This document shows positions 37,448-46,532 of a stretch of DNA of 64,000 nt, one piece after another. How positions within the stretch are numbered: the stretch's first letter is position 1; every line of letters starts with the position of its first letter. The DNA is taken from positions 52,022 through 116,021 of the forward strand of contig NZ_JAELXQ010000012.1 in the NCBI RefSeq assembly GCF_016427605.1, read 5' to 3'. The notes under the pieces were generated by a model. That model was not told the DNA's origin. It was given only the letters and a program-made list of their open reading frames with translations, and made no database searches. This DNA comes from Ochrobactrum sp. Q0168 (GTDB lineage: Bacteria > Pseudomonadota > Alphaproteobacteria > Rhizobiales > Rhizobiaceae). The position numbers and the translations under genes are program-made.

Positions 37448-38195
37448 ACTTCGATTTGCGCTCGTAACGCCAGACGAACACCGCGGCCCCGACGATCATG
37501 GCTGCGAGCGCAAACCAGGTGATTGCATAGGACAGGTGGCTGTTGCGGAAGGATACGACCGTCAGCCCGCCGACAGGTTGATTGCCGGGATTGGACTTTG
37601 CATCCGCATCGATGAAATAGGGTGCGACGGTGCCAAGGTTCTCCTTTGCTGCGAAAGCCGCAACGTCGCGAGAGTTCCAGCTGTTTTTTGCCTGATCATT
37701 GGGCCGTAGGAAAAAGCCGTCCGGCTCCGGCATGCGCAGAAGACCAGTCACAGTTGTTTCGCCTGCAACTTGCGTTTCCGGGCGTGCTGTCAGATCGCGC
37801 TTGTCGCTCGGCACGAAGCCGCGATTGATATAGGTCAGCGAACCATCTGCGGTGCGCAGTGGCGTGAGAACCCAATACCCAGCTCCACGCTCTGTCAGCG
37901 CATTGACCAGTACTTCCTTATCATTCAGATACGTGCCGGTGATGGTGACATGACGATATTCATCGTCCTTCTGATTGACATTGGCCCAGTCATCTTTACC
38001 CGGCGCTGCGACAGGCTCGGCATGAACACGGGCGTCTACACGGGCGATGAGGTCGAGCTTCCATTGCAGACGCTCGATCTGCCAGATGCCAAGTCCGACA
38101 AACAGCACAAAAAACAGGCTGGCCAATACCGCCATGAAACCGAGGAAGAAACCGGATTTCTTCTTCACGTCGTTTCCATCGGCTTCGGTCGTCAT
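37443..38195 (-). CDS. SURF1-family cytochrome oxidase assembly protein
   Basis: The 250-residue membrane protein has one helix near residues 14-34 (GFFLGFMAVLASLFFVLFVG) and another near the C-terminus (ITWFALAAMIVGAAVFVWRY), enclosing a periplasmic domain. GIWQIERLQWKLDLIARV and YINRGFVPSDKRD are the SURF1 signatures. SURF1 helps insert haem a into aa3-type oxidases. No cox gene is nearby; many alphaproteobacteria encode it with the cox operon. A weak ribosome site precedes ATG 38195. Confidence 0.88.
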   Translation of the reverse strand: MTTEADGNDVKKKSGFFLGFMAVLASLFFVLFVGLGIWQIERLQWKLDLIARVDARVHAEPVAAPGKDDWANVNQKDDEYRHVTITGTYLNDKEVLVNALTERGAGYWVLTPLRTADGSLTYINRGFVPSDKRDLTARPETQVAGETTVTGLLRMPEPDGFFLRPNDQAKNSWNSRDVAAFAAKENLGTVAPYFIDADAKSNPGNQPVGGLTVVSFRNSHLSYAITWFALAAMIVGAAVFVWRYERKSKS

Positions 38196-38353
38196 CGCAC
38201 ATTCCTGAATTTACTGAAACTGGAGCAATGCTCCCTCATAAACCAGCAATGCGGATTTAGATAGTTTGGAGTGGATAAAATAACAGCGCCAGCAAACCGA
38301 GAATGGCATGTGGCGCTGAGAACAAACCGACATATTCAATTCATGACGCAAAA

Positions 38354-38533
38354 TCAGACAAGCTTATGAATCTTGTGCCGACGATGCGAGTAGCCGCCCT
38401 TCGAACGGCGTAAAACATTGCAAACTTGCGTCTTGTCTTCAGACGGCTTTGGCATTTGCTCATGAATGCGATGCAGTATTTGCTGCGTAACTGTACGATC
38501 CTTGTCGGTAGGCCCAATGATTATGCTCTTCAT
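38354..38533 (-). CDS. Possible 59-residue basic protein of unknown function
   Basis: The frame starts at an ATG preceded by a good GGGAGAATGG site and would give a protein opening MKSIIIGPTDKDRTVTQQIL with a very basic C-terminus (RRSKGGYSHRRHKIHKLV). No family is recognised. The length is short enough to arise by chance, but the ribosome site, AT-rich upstream region and isolated position support a real gene. It would be transcribed leftward in the same direction as SURF1. Confidence 0.4.
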   Translation of the reverse strand: MKSIIIGPTDKDRTVTQQILHRIHEQMPKPSEDKTQVCNVLRRSKGGYSHRRHKIHKLV

Positions 38534-38685
38534 CAACCATTCTCCCTGTTTTTTGGGCACAGAGTAGCATCCGGGCTACCCCGGCCGGTCATCAAGAATG
38601 TACGAATATCCTAAGTATTAATCATAATTTACATATTGACAAGGGCATTCTTGCAACATCGTGCAAGCGCTTGAGATTGGATAAG

Positions 38686-38719
38686 AAAAGGCCGATTCGC
38701 TTTCGCAAACCGGCCTTTT
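38686..38719 (-). terminator. Rho-independent terminator of the FtsK-like gene
   Basis: AAAAGGCCG and CGGCCTTTT form a symmetric stem around a 16-nt loop, with T-runs at either end. It lies 22 bp beyond the FtsK-like stop codon on the minus strand. Confidence 0.8.
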
Positions 38720-38740
38720 AAAGTTATTATATCGATTAGA

Positions 38741-41242
38741 TCAGTCCCGATTGCCGGTGAGAATCTCACGTTTGCCGACATGGTTCGCGGGTCCGACCAG
38801 ACCTTCCTTTTCCATGCGCTCGACAAGCGAGGCTGCACGGTTGTAGCCGATGCCGAGACGGCGCTGGATGTAGGAAGTTGAGCACTTCTTGTCGCGCAAC
38901 ACCACCTTTACCGCCTGATCGTAGACATCGTCGCCGTCTTCGGAACCCATCGACGTCGCATCGAAGACAGCGGAATCTGCAGTTTCTTCTTCTGCGTCCT
39001 CGTCTTCTGTCACGGTTGCCAGATAATCCGGGCGGCCCTGTTCCTTCAGATGATTGACGACCTGTTCCACTTCCTCGTCCGAGACGAATGGTCCATGGAC
39101 GCGGACGATACGACCGCCGCCGGCCATATGCAGCATATCGCCCTGGCCGAGAAGCTGTTCTGCGCCCATTTCGCCTAAAATGGTGCGGCTGTCGATCTTC
39201 GACGTCACCTGGAAGGAAATGCGGGTCGGGAAGTTGGCCTTGATGGTACCGGTGATGACATCGACGCTCGGACGCTGGGTCGCCATAATCAGGTGAATAC
39301 CGGCTGCGCGCGCCATCTGCGCCAGACGCTGCACCGCGCCTTCGATATCCTTGCCCGCAACCATCATCAGGTCGGCCATCTCGTCGATGATGACCACGAT
39401 ATATGGCATTGGCGTCAGGTCGAGTTCTTCCTGAATATAGGTGGGTTCGCCTGTTTCCTTGTCGAAGCCAGCCTGTACGGTGCACATGACGGTTTCGCCC
39501 TTGCCCTTGGCGGAAGCCGCACGGGCATTGAAACCTTCGATGTTGCGCACGCCAAGGCGAGCCATCTTGCGATAGCGCTCTTCCATCTCGCGGACGGCCC
39601 ATTTCAGGGCGACGACGGCCTTTTTCGGGTCGGTCACAACCGGGGTGAGCAGGTGCGGAATGCCGTCATAGATCGACAATTCCAGCATCTTCGGATCGAC
39701 CATGATCAGACGGCATTCTTCCGGCTTGAACCGATAGAGCAGCGACAGGATCATGGTATTGATCGCAACCGACTTGCCCGAACCCGTGGTGCCAGCCACC
39801 AGCAGGTGAGGCATCTTGGCCAGTTCAGCGATGATCGGTTCGCCACCAATGCCCTTGCCGAGGCAAAGCGGCAGGCGATAATTCGATGCTTCGAAAGTGC
39901 GGGAGTCGATCATTTCGCGCAGATAGACTGTCTCGCGATTGGCGTTCGGCAGTTCAATGCCGATGACATTGCGGCCGGGAACGACGGCAACGCGAGCGGA
40001 GAGGGCGGACATGGAGCGAGCGATATCGTCGGCTAGACCGATGACGCGCGAGGACTTCACGCCCGGAGCAGGCTCGAATTCGTAGAGCGTTACGACCGGA
40101 CCGGGGCGGACATGGATGATCTCGCCGCGCACGCCGAAATCTTCCAGCACGCTTTCCAGCAGGCCTGCGCTGCGTTCCAGCATTTCCTGCGTGATGACAT
40201 TGCCATCGAGTGCAGGCGGCATCTGCAACAGATCACGCGGCGGGAATTCGTATTCGCCATGGATCACTGGCGCTTCAGCACGGGGAAGGGGCTGAGGCTG
40301 ATAAAGAGCAATCGACGGCGCAGCCTTTGCCGGAGCTGGTGCTGCGACCGGGGCAGGCACTTCGATTTCTTCGACGCTGTGCTCTTCAGCTTCCGCGACG
40401 GCAAGCACGACATCGTCTTCGGTCGCTTCGCCGGAGACCTCGGCAACTTCCGCAATTTGCGGCGCAGCTTCGACCTTCTTCGGAGCAATTGCCTTTGCGA
40501 CCAGAGCAATGGCTGGAGCTACGCTGACCGGTTCTGGCGCTGCAACAGGCTGAGGAGCCGGAACTTTTGCCACGGGCTGCGGCGCTATGGGCGTTTCTTC
40601 GGGCTGGCTGTTCCATTCACGAATGCGAAACTGCGCCAAAATGGATTCAACGGTCGGCGCTGGCTTTTTGGGGGCGACAGGCGCTGCGGCCATAACCGGC
40701 ACGGCTGGTGTGAGGTTAGCGTCGACATCGCAACCTTCCCAGAAGGCGAAGTCGGAAATGAAGGCAAAAGCAGACGTGGTGATCTCGGCTGTGGGCGCGA
40801 TGGTTGGCTGTACTACCGCTTGTTCCGGCAAAATCTGAACGGCAGGGGCTGCTATAGCAGCAGGCATAACCGGCAGAGCAGGCGGAACCGGTACGGCGGG
40901 CGGCTGCACCATGCCGAGCGAAACGCTCTGCTGCAATGCGGCTACGGCCATAGGCTGGGCTTCCGCGACTTTCTCCACAATGGCTTCCGGCGCTTCCGCG
41001 ACGGGCTGAGCTTGCGAACGCGGCGCATTAACGTCTGGCAAATCTTCGCCTCGACGGCGCATCAGTTCCACTTCCGGCGTACGGGTGAAACGGACATTCT
41101 CGCCAAGGGAAAAATGGATTTTCCAGGCGCCATCATCGGTCGGATTACGCGCCTCAGTCTGGCCGCGCTGGGGCTTTGGGTCCGAGGCGTTCTCTGCACG
41201 ATTTCCGTTGGAATGGGGGAAATTTTCTCTCAAATTACGCAT
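38741..41242 (-). CDS. ftsK: FtsK/SpoIIIE-type DNA translocase without N-terminal membrane domain
   Basis: The 833-residue protein starts with a polar N-terminus and a long Pro/Ala/Val/Glu-rich linker to about residue 365. The motor follows, with Walker [15 protein letters not shown] near 481-492, Walker [13 protein letters not shown] near 510-520 and [10 protein letters not shown] near 620. The C-terminal gamma winged helix ([20 protein letters not shown]) reads KOPS sites. The four helices that anchor canonical FtsK are absent. It may be a second paralogue working beside a membrane-bound FtsK elsewhere, or its anchor may have been lost. Transcribed alone, with a terminator behind. Confidence 0.88.
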   Translation of the reverse strand: MRNLRENFPHSNGNRAENASDPKPQRGQTEARNPTDDGAWKIHFSLGENVRFTRTPEVELMRRRGEDLPDVNAPRSQAQPVAEAPEAIVEKVAEAQPMAVAALQQSVSLGMVQPPAVPVPPALPVMPAAIAAPAVQILPEQAVVQPTIAPTAEITTSAFAFISDFAFWEGCDVDANLTPAVPVMAAAPVAPKKPAPTVESILAQFRIREWNSQPEETPIAPQPVAKVPAPQPVAAPEPVSVAPAIALVAKAIAPKKVEAAPQIAEVAEVSGEATEDDVVLAVAEAEEHSVEEIEVPAPVAAPAPAKAAPSIALYQPQPLPRAEAPVIHGEYEFPPRDLLQMPPALDGNVITQEMLERSAGLLESVLEDFGVRGEIIHVRPGPVVTLYEFEPAPGVKSSRVIGLADDIARSMSALSARVAVVPGRNVIGIELPNANRETVYLREMIDSRTFEASNYRLPLCLGKGIGGEPIIAELAKMPHLLVAGTTGSGKSVAINTMILSLLYRFKPEECRLIMVDPKMLELSIYDGIPHLLTPVVTDPKKAVVALKWAVREMEERYRKMARLGVRNIEGFNARAASAKGKGETVMCTVQAGFDKETGEPTYIQEELDLTPMPYIVVIIDEMADLMMVAGKDIEGAVQRLAQMARAAGIHLIMATQRPSVDVITGTIKANFPTRISFQVTSKIDSRTILGEMGAEQLLGQGDMLHMAGGGRIVRVHGPFVSDEEVEQVVNHLKEQGRPDYLATVTEDEDAEEETADSAVFDATSMGSEDGDDVYDQAVKVVLRDKKCSTSYIQRRLGIGYNRAASLVERMEKEGLVGPANHVGKREILTGNRD

Positions 41243-41505
41243 GATACCTGAACCATAGATACTGTCGCCTGAATGAGCCCAAGTAATAAAAAATGAAGGT
41301 TAACAACCCCCTTCATAATTTCGCGGATGCCCAGAAAATTCTGACAGGGTGTGTCCGGTCAACCGTCAGCATTCACGGGGAAAAATCTCGATCAGAATCA
41401 ATAATATTATTTAAAAGCATATGCTTGTGATTAAAAGGTAATCCGCTATGTGAAAAGTGGAGAAACCCGTTTAGGTTGTTGAAATAATTACACTCCCTTA
41501 AAGGG

Positions 41506-41524
41506 TGCCGCCCGCAGCGCGGCA
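41506..41524. terminator. Weak hairpin after macB
   Basis: TGCCGC and GCGGCA pair around a 7-nt loop, 13 bp beyond the macB stop on the minus strand. There is no good T-run, so termination here would be weak or factor-dependent. Confidence 0.3.
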
Positions 41525-41536
41525 TTTGAGCAGGGA

Positions 41537-43504
41537 TCAGTCACGGGCGAGCGCTACGACGGGATCGAGTCGGGAGGCATTGCGGGCAGGCATGAAACCA
41601 AAGCCAATGCCGATAAGGCTGGAGCAAAACAGCGCGACCACAATGGATGTCGGCGAATAGACGAGCTGAAACATTGTGCTGAACTGCGCAAATAGCAGGC
41701 CGAAGCCACCCGCGATGAGCACGCCGACAACGCCGCCGATCAGACAGACCAATATTGATTCGATAAGGAATTGCTGCAGGATATCGCTCGGCCGCGCGCC
41801 GACTGCCATGCGCACGCCGATCTCGTTGATTCTTTCCGAGACCGCGACCAGCATGATGTTCATCACGCCGATTCCCCCGACGAAAAGCGAAATGCCGGCA
41901 ATGCTTGCGACGAGAAGAGCAAGCATTGCCGTCGTCGTCTGAATGGTCTTCTGCAATGTGTCCGTATTGAAGATGAAGAAATCCTTCTTGCCATGGCGTC
42001 TTTCCAGAAACGCCGTCACCATCTTTTCGGCGATCGCCGGGTCCATGGTGTCGCGAATGCGGACAGCTATCGATTGCAAGGCGCGTGAGCCGGTCATGCG
42101 CGTCTGAACAGTCGTGTAGGGCAGAAACAATTCCAGCTTGCTCGATCCCGACATGCCTTGCTCGTCGGCTTTGGTCACCCCGACGATCCGCACGGGAATC
42201 TGTTTCAGAAAAACTATTCTACCGACGACGGCTCTCTGTTCGTTGGGGAACAATTCCTTTTTGGTAGTTGTGTCGATCACGGCGTCCTGTGCGAGATTAT
42301 CGAGGCTTCTTCTGTCGAAGAAACGCCCCTCGATCAGCTTGCTTTTACGTGTCGCAAAATACTGCTCACTGACACCATTGACCGTGATGCTGACTTCCCT
42401 ATTGCCGACACGGACTGTTCCCATCGTGGAACTTTCGGGGGTCGCAGCAACCACATAGGGCAGCTTGGCCAGCTCTTTTGCATCGTCAACGCTCAGGGTG
42501 GTGACGAGCGCTGCCTTCAAATCGCCATAGCCGCTACCTGGGCCGATATACAGAGTGTTGGTGCCAAGACTGCTGATCTGTTCGAGGATACGCTGTTGCG
42601 AGCCTTGTCCAAGCGCTGTGACGCAGACTACAGAGGCCGTTCCGATGATGATCCCAAGCATGGTTAGAAATGTTCGCATGCGATGTGCGTTCATGGAACG
42701 CAAGGCCATCGCAAAAGCTTCTTTAAAGCGATCGCGCATACCACTGAAAAGATTAGAGTTTCGCGCGTCTGATGCAGTTACCGTAGATATGTCCTGTCCC
42801 TTGCGATAACCATCAGGATGGACTGCATCGGCTATAATTTCCCCGTCATGAATTTCGATGATGCGGTTTGCCCGCGCCGCGACGGCACGATCATGCGTGA
42901 CAATGATGATGGTGTGGCCTTCACGGTTCAGTTCCTGAAGAATGTCGAGCACTTCTTCACCGCTTCGGCTGTCGAGCGCGCCAGTCGGTTCGTCCGCGAG
43001 TATGACATCGGCATCGTTGATCAGCGCGCGTGCTATCGATACACGCTGTTGTTGACCGCCGGAAAGCTGGTTGGGGCGGTGGTGCGTCCGACCGCTCATT
43101 CCAAGCCGTCGCAGGATTGCATGGGCGCGCTCGCGCCGTGCTTCGCGCGCCTGTCCCGCATAGATGGCGGGTATCTCGACATTGCCGACCGCGTCCAGCT
43201 CATTCAACAGATGATAACGCTGAAAGATAAACCCAAAATGCTCACGCCGCAGCTGCGCCAGTTCGTCCGGGTCAAGTTTCGCAGTCGAGCGTCCGGAAAT
43301 TAGATACTGCCCTTCCGATGGACGGTCCAGACAGCCAAGAATATTCATCAGCGTGGACTTTCCGGAGCCGGACGCGCCGACAATCGTCACCATCTCGCCG
43401 CGTTGGATGGTGAGGTCGATACTGCGCAGCACCGTGGTGAAACCGTCGCCTGATGGATAATGACGCGATACAGACTTCAACGAAATCAACGGCATATCGC
43501 TCAT
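41537..43504 (-). CDS. macB: MacB-type ABC efflux ATPase/permease
   Basis: The 655-residue protein fuses an N-terminal ATPase (Walker [12 protein letters not shown], signature LSGGQQQRVSIARAL, Walker B VILADEPTGALD) to a permease. One helix follows the ATPase (RTFLTMLGIIIGTASVVCV), then a large periplasmic domain and three C-terminal helices. This is the MacB/type VII mechanotransmission layout used in macrolide, lipoprotein or virulence-factor export. The ATG at 43504 sits one base after the macA stop. It is the last gene of a complete tripartite operon. Confidence 0.93.
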   Translation of the reverse strand: MSDMPLISLKSVSRHYPSGDGFTTVLRSIDLTIQRGEMVTIVGASGSGKSTLMNILGCLDRPSEGQYLISGRSTAKLDPDELAQLRREHFGFIFQRYHLLNELDAVGNVEIPAIYAGQAREARRERAHAILRRLGMSGRTHHRPNQLSGGQQQRVSIARALINDADVILADEPTGALDSRSGEEVLDILQELNREGHTIIIVTHDRAVAARANRIIEIHDGEIIADAVHPDGYRKGQDISTVTASDARNSNLFSGMRDRFKEAFAMALRSMNAHRMRTFLTMLGIIIGTASVVCVTALGQGSQQRILEQISSLGTNTLYIGPGSGYGDLKAALVTTLSVDDAKELAKLPYVVAATPESSTMGTVRVGNREVSITVNGVSEQYFATRKSKLIEGRFFDRRSLDNLAQDAVIDTTTKKELFPNEQRAVVGRIVFLKQIPVRIVGVTKADEQGMSGSSKLELFLPYTTVQTRMTGSRALQSIAVRIRDTMDPAIAEKMVTAFLERRHGKKDFFIFNTDTLQKTIQTTTAMLALLVASIAGISLFVGGIGVMNIMLVAVSERINEIGVRMAVGARPSDILQQFLIESILVCLIGGVVGVLIAGGFGLLFAQFSTMFQLVYSPTSIVVALFCSSLIGIGFGFMPARNASRLDPVVALARD

Positions 43505-43505
43505 A

Positions 43506-44720
43506 TCAGGCACCGTTAGCCGTGCCAGCGGTTTCTTGATTGTCGGTGACGATCTTGTCGCCTTCCTGTAAGCCCGAGCGGACTTCGGTGTTGATCTTGT
43601 CGGTAATGCCGGTTTCCACGGTGCGCTCCTCCAGCGCTCCATAGGCATTCAGCACGCGGACGGTCGCTTTGCCCGGGCCATTCGAGGCAGAATCTCCCAG
43701 CGGTTTCAATGCCGATACCGGCGCCAGCAATACATTTTTGACCTTCGCCAGAACAATATGGATCTCGGCAGTCATATAGGTGCGGAGCAGACCGTCGGTG
43801 TTGGGAATGCTAAACTTGCCTTTATAATAGACGGCGGAGGCCGTCACGCCGCTTGCAGCGGAAAGGCCGTTGCTGAGGCCGAAGCTCTTATCGCTCACGA
43901 CGGAATCCGGTGCAGGCTCGATGGCTTCGAGGTGTGCGTCGTAACGCTTTGAATTTCTTCCAGAAATTGTAAAGTAAATCGGCAGACCACTATGCACCTG
44001 CGTAATATCAGCTTCCGAGATATCGGCCTCCACCGTCATCGTATCGACCTGGCCGAGGATTGCGATGGTCGGCACGGTTTGTTGTGCGTTGACATTTTGA
44101 CCTTCCTGCGCCACCGTTGAAAGAATAGTGCCATCAATGGGAGCTGTAATGCGGGTATAGGCCAGATTGGCTTCTGCTATGCGCACCCCCACTTTGGACG
44201 CTGCGATGGTCGCTTCTATATTAGCCAACACAGCCTGCTGTCGCTTCACCCCAGCAACGGCCTTGTCATATTCGGATCTCGCAACTGCATTTTTCCCGAT
44301 CATGGCCTGATTGCGGGCAAGGTCCAGCCTCGCCAGTTCCAGATCGGCGAGGTTTTGTTCGCGAGTGGCTTCGTTCTGACGCAGTGTCGCCTGCGCCTTG
44401 TCGAGTTCGTTCTGCTGATTGGTTGCGTCGATAAGCGCGATCACGTCGCCCTCTTTGATCTGCTGACCGGGGCATACCTTGAGCGAAATTATTCGGCCTG
44501 TAACCTGAGCGCCGACTGCAACCAGATTTTTAGGCCGCAACGTGCCCGTTGCAACGACGGAACTTTCAATGTCGCCGCGCTCCACTGTTGTCATTGCAGG
44601 CAGCGGATCATGGGCAGACCAATGCTCGAACGACAGCCCGGCAGTCGGCATCAAGACAAGAAGAAGTGCGCCCCAACGTTTGCGAAAACGTCGCTTCGAT
44701 GCAGATTTCGAGGAATTCAT
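43506..44720 (-). CDS. macA: MacA-type periplasmic adaptor
   Basis: The 404-residue membrane-fusion protein has an N-terminal anchor (WGALLLVLMPTAGLSF), a split lipoyl domain (VATGTLRPKNLVAVGAQVTG and TRITAPIDGTILSTVAQEGQ) around a helical hairpin rich in Gln/Asn/Glu, and a beta-barrel region. It links MacB to the outer-membrane channel. Its ATG overlaps the upstream outer-membrane gene's stop by four bases, and macB follows with a 1-bp gap. Confidence 0.93.
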   Translation of the reverse strand: MNSSKSASKRRFRKRWGALLLVLMPTAGLSFEHWSAHDPLPAMTTVERGDIESSVVATGTLRPKNLVAVGAQVTGRIISLKVCPGQQIKEGDVIALIDATNQQNELDKAQATLRQNEATREQNLADLELARLDLARNQAMIGKNAVARSEYDKAVAGVKRQQAVLANIEATIAASKVGVRIAEANLAYTRITAPIDGTILSTVAQEGQNVNAQQTVPTIAILGQVDTMTVEADISEADITQVHSGLPIYFTISGRNSKRYDAHLEAIEPAPDSVVSDKSFGLSNGLSAASGVTASAVYYKGKFSIPNTDGLLRTYMTAEIHIVLAKVKNVLLAPVSALKPLGDSASNGPGKATVRVLNAYGALEERTVETGITDKINTEVRSGLQEGDKIVTDNQETAGTANGA

Positions 44721-46198
44721 TGCGGCCTCGTAAATTGATCTGGCGCAGTTGCCATGAGAGGTTTCACCAGATGGGGGCCGGTATAGCCATCTACGACTTC
44801 GGGTCTGGCGACGTCGATCCTGCCGTTCCAGCCTCCGCCGAGCGCCTTTTGCAAAGCGACATAGTTGTCGATAATGTTCACTCGCGCTTGCGCCAGCGCA
44901 TTTTCCTGATCGAGCAGGCTGCGTTGTGCATTGAGGACGTCGAGGAAATTTTTGGATCCGGCCTTGAACTGATCGAGCGTCAACGCATTGATCTTCGCGC
45001 TATTGCTGACGATTTTCTGGAGCTGGGCGATGCGCAGTCGGTTTTGATTGAACGCGACGCTTGCATTTTCAACATCGCTCAAGCCGACGAGAATTTTGCT
45101 GCGATAGTCGATAAATGCCTGATCTCGCTGGGCTCGTTTTATATCAGTATCAGCCAGCAGCTTGCCTCCCTGGAAAACAGGAAGTGAAAGACTTGGGCCG
45201 AATGACCAGCCTATTGTCGACAATCGGCCAAGATCGCCGAAATTCGCGCCACCAGTGTTGATGTCACCGCCAAGCGAAAACTTTGGATAGAGTGCCGCTT
45301 GACTCTGTCCAATCCTGGCTGTCGCGGCGGCATAATCCCGCTCCGCTGCGCGGATGTCGGGACGGCTGAGCAGGAGATTTGCCGGTAATCCTGCTGCTAT
45401 TCTGCGAGGTACGGAAGGCAAGGGGCGGGGCTTATCCAGTATTGTGGTCAGAGCCAGCGATGAACGCCCTGTGAGGGTGGATAGTTTATTCAGATAAGTT
45501 GCATAGTTGATGCGCAGAGCAGGAATTTCAGCCTCTGTGGTATCCGCTTGCGTTTGTGCGCTAAGCAGATCGACCTGCGATATGTTGCCGGCATCCAGCT
45601 GCGTGCGCGTCAGCGCAACGGTTCGGCGTTGGGACGCGGCATTGCGCTCGGCGATTGCGATCTGTGCCTGCACGCCACGCAGTTGGACGTAATTGGTTGC
45701 AATATCGCCGATCAGACTGACAAGCGCTGCTCGCAAGCGTTCATTGGCCGATTCTTTTGCGTAATACGCCGCCTCGATACCGCGCCGGTTCGCGCCGAAC
45801 AGGTCGATATCCCATGCGGGATTTAATCGAAAACTCGACGCGCTCGCGGCATCGTTGCTATGGCCACCAGCACGCATGAAACTGCCAGTTCCGTCAATGC
45901 CTGGATAACGCACACTACCAGCTAGTGCATAACCGGCGCGCGCTTCGCGCACTTTCGCTTTTGCCGTCGCAACGTCGGGACTGCTCTCAATGCCGTCAGT
46001 AATGAGTTGATCCAGAATTGGATCACCAAGGTTTTTCCACCAGTCTGCGAGATTCGGAGCCGCTGTACTGGCCTTACTGTTCCACGCAGGAGGGGTATTG
46101 ATAACAGGTGAGCGATAATCCGGTCCAACTGCTACACATCCGGCGCCAAAAGGAAAAAACAACAAAACCGCACATAGTCGAATTTTTGTAATTTTGAT
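44717..46198 (-). CDS. Outer-membrane efflux lipoprotein (OprM/NodT type), probable non-standard ATC start
   Basis: The protein belongs to the TolC-like outer-membrane factors: CVAVGPDYRSP after the lipobox, the repeated helical barrels (LTRTQLDAGNISQVDLLSAQ and LDQFKAGSKNFLDVLNAQ), about 482-493 residues. Reading from an ATC at 46198 gives MKITKIR, a hydrophobic core and the lipobox FGAGC, a complete lipoprotein signal preceded by GAGG 4 nt away. Standard starts (TTG at 46165 or 46162) would remove the positive charges and most of the core. The frame is closed upstream by TGA. Operon with macA and macB. Confidence 0.85.
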   Translation of the reverse strand: MKITKIRLCAVLLFFPFGAGCVAVGPDYRSPVINTPPAWNSKASTAAPNLADWWKNLGDPILDQLITDGIESSPDVATAKAKVREARAGYALAGSVRYPGIDGTGSFMRAGGHSNDAASASSFRLNPAWDIDLFGANRRGIEAAYYAKESANERLRAALVSLIGDIATNYVQLRGVQAQIAIAERNAASQRRTVALTRTQLDAGNISQVDLLSAQTQADTTEAEIPALRINYATYLNKLSTLTGRSSLALTTILDKPRPLPSVPRRIAAGLPANLLLSRPDIRAAERDYAAATARIGQSQAALYPKFSLGGDINTGGANFGDLGRLSTIGWSFGPSLSLPVFQGGKLLADTDIKRAQRDQAFIDYRSKILVGLSDVENASVAFNQNRLRIAQLQKIVSNSAKINALTLDQFKAGSKNFLDVLNAQRSLLDQENALAQARVNIIDNYVALQKALGGGWNGRIDVARPEVVDGYTGPHLVKPLMATAPDQFTRPQ

Positions 46199-46336
46199 AT
46201 TTCCTCAAAAAAATAAGCAATAAAATATTCAATTTTTTTAGTATGAATTTGTATAAGTGTATATGGGCACCAAAACTTTTAAGTTGTTAGCTAAAAAATC
46301 AGCTATACTGGCGATGGTACTCGGAATGATCTTAAT

Positions 46337-46376
46337 AAAAATTCCCGCTACATTTACGATGCCGGGAATAAGATGG
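46337..46376 (-). terminator. Terminator downstream of the peptidase operon
   Basis: On the minus strand ATTCCCGGCATC pairs its ATTCCCG with CGGGAAT after a 15-nt loop, followed by a TTTTTATT tail. It lies about 160 bp past the peptidase stop, so it would end the leftward D-amino-acid operon before the efflux promoter. Confidence 0.6.
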
Positions 46377-46453
46377 GAAAAATAGGATCCAAATCAATTC
46401 TCACAATTAGAGTTAAATATTATTTTTAAACTAACAGATTAGGAATATGAAAT

Positions 46454-46510
46454 ATGAAACTCTTTGACAATTCCAACTATTTGCCCGTCATCCAGTCGGT
46501 CGAACTGTAA
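46454..46510 (+). CDS. Possible 18-residue peptide frame
   Basis: ATG at 46454 is preceded by TAGGAATATGAAAT, a fair ribosome site, and encodes MKLFDNSNYLPVIQSVEL. No known leader peptide or precursor peptide is recognised, and no modifying enzyme is adjacent. It may be chance in an AT-rich region. Confidence 0.2.
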   Translation: MKLFDNSNYLPVIQSVEL

Positions 46511-46532
46511 TGATATGGCAGGGGCGGTCGGA

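Larger units (their letters stand above)
38196..38740. other. Intergenic region between SURF1 and the FtsK-like gene
   Basis: Apart from a possible 59-codon gene (38354-38533) and the terminator at 38686-38719, nothing recognisable is seen. The part around 38600-38640 is AT-rich and could be a promoter for that small gene. Confidence 0.5.
46199..46532. other. AT-rich region between the efflux operon and the DmpA-type peptidase gene
   Basis: These 334 bp are much richer in A and T than the surroundings. They hold the likely promoter of the leftward efflux operon, the terminator at 46337-46376 and a possible 18-codon frame on the plus strand. No full gene is seen. Confidence 0.55.

Noticed and set aside
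40112..41251. A 379-codon plus-strand frame rich in Arg, Cys and Asn.
   Set aside because: It mirrors the Pro/Ala-rich linker of the FtsK-like gene and has no recognisable domain.
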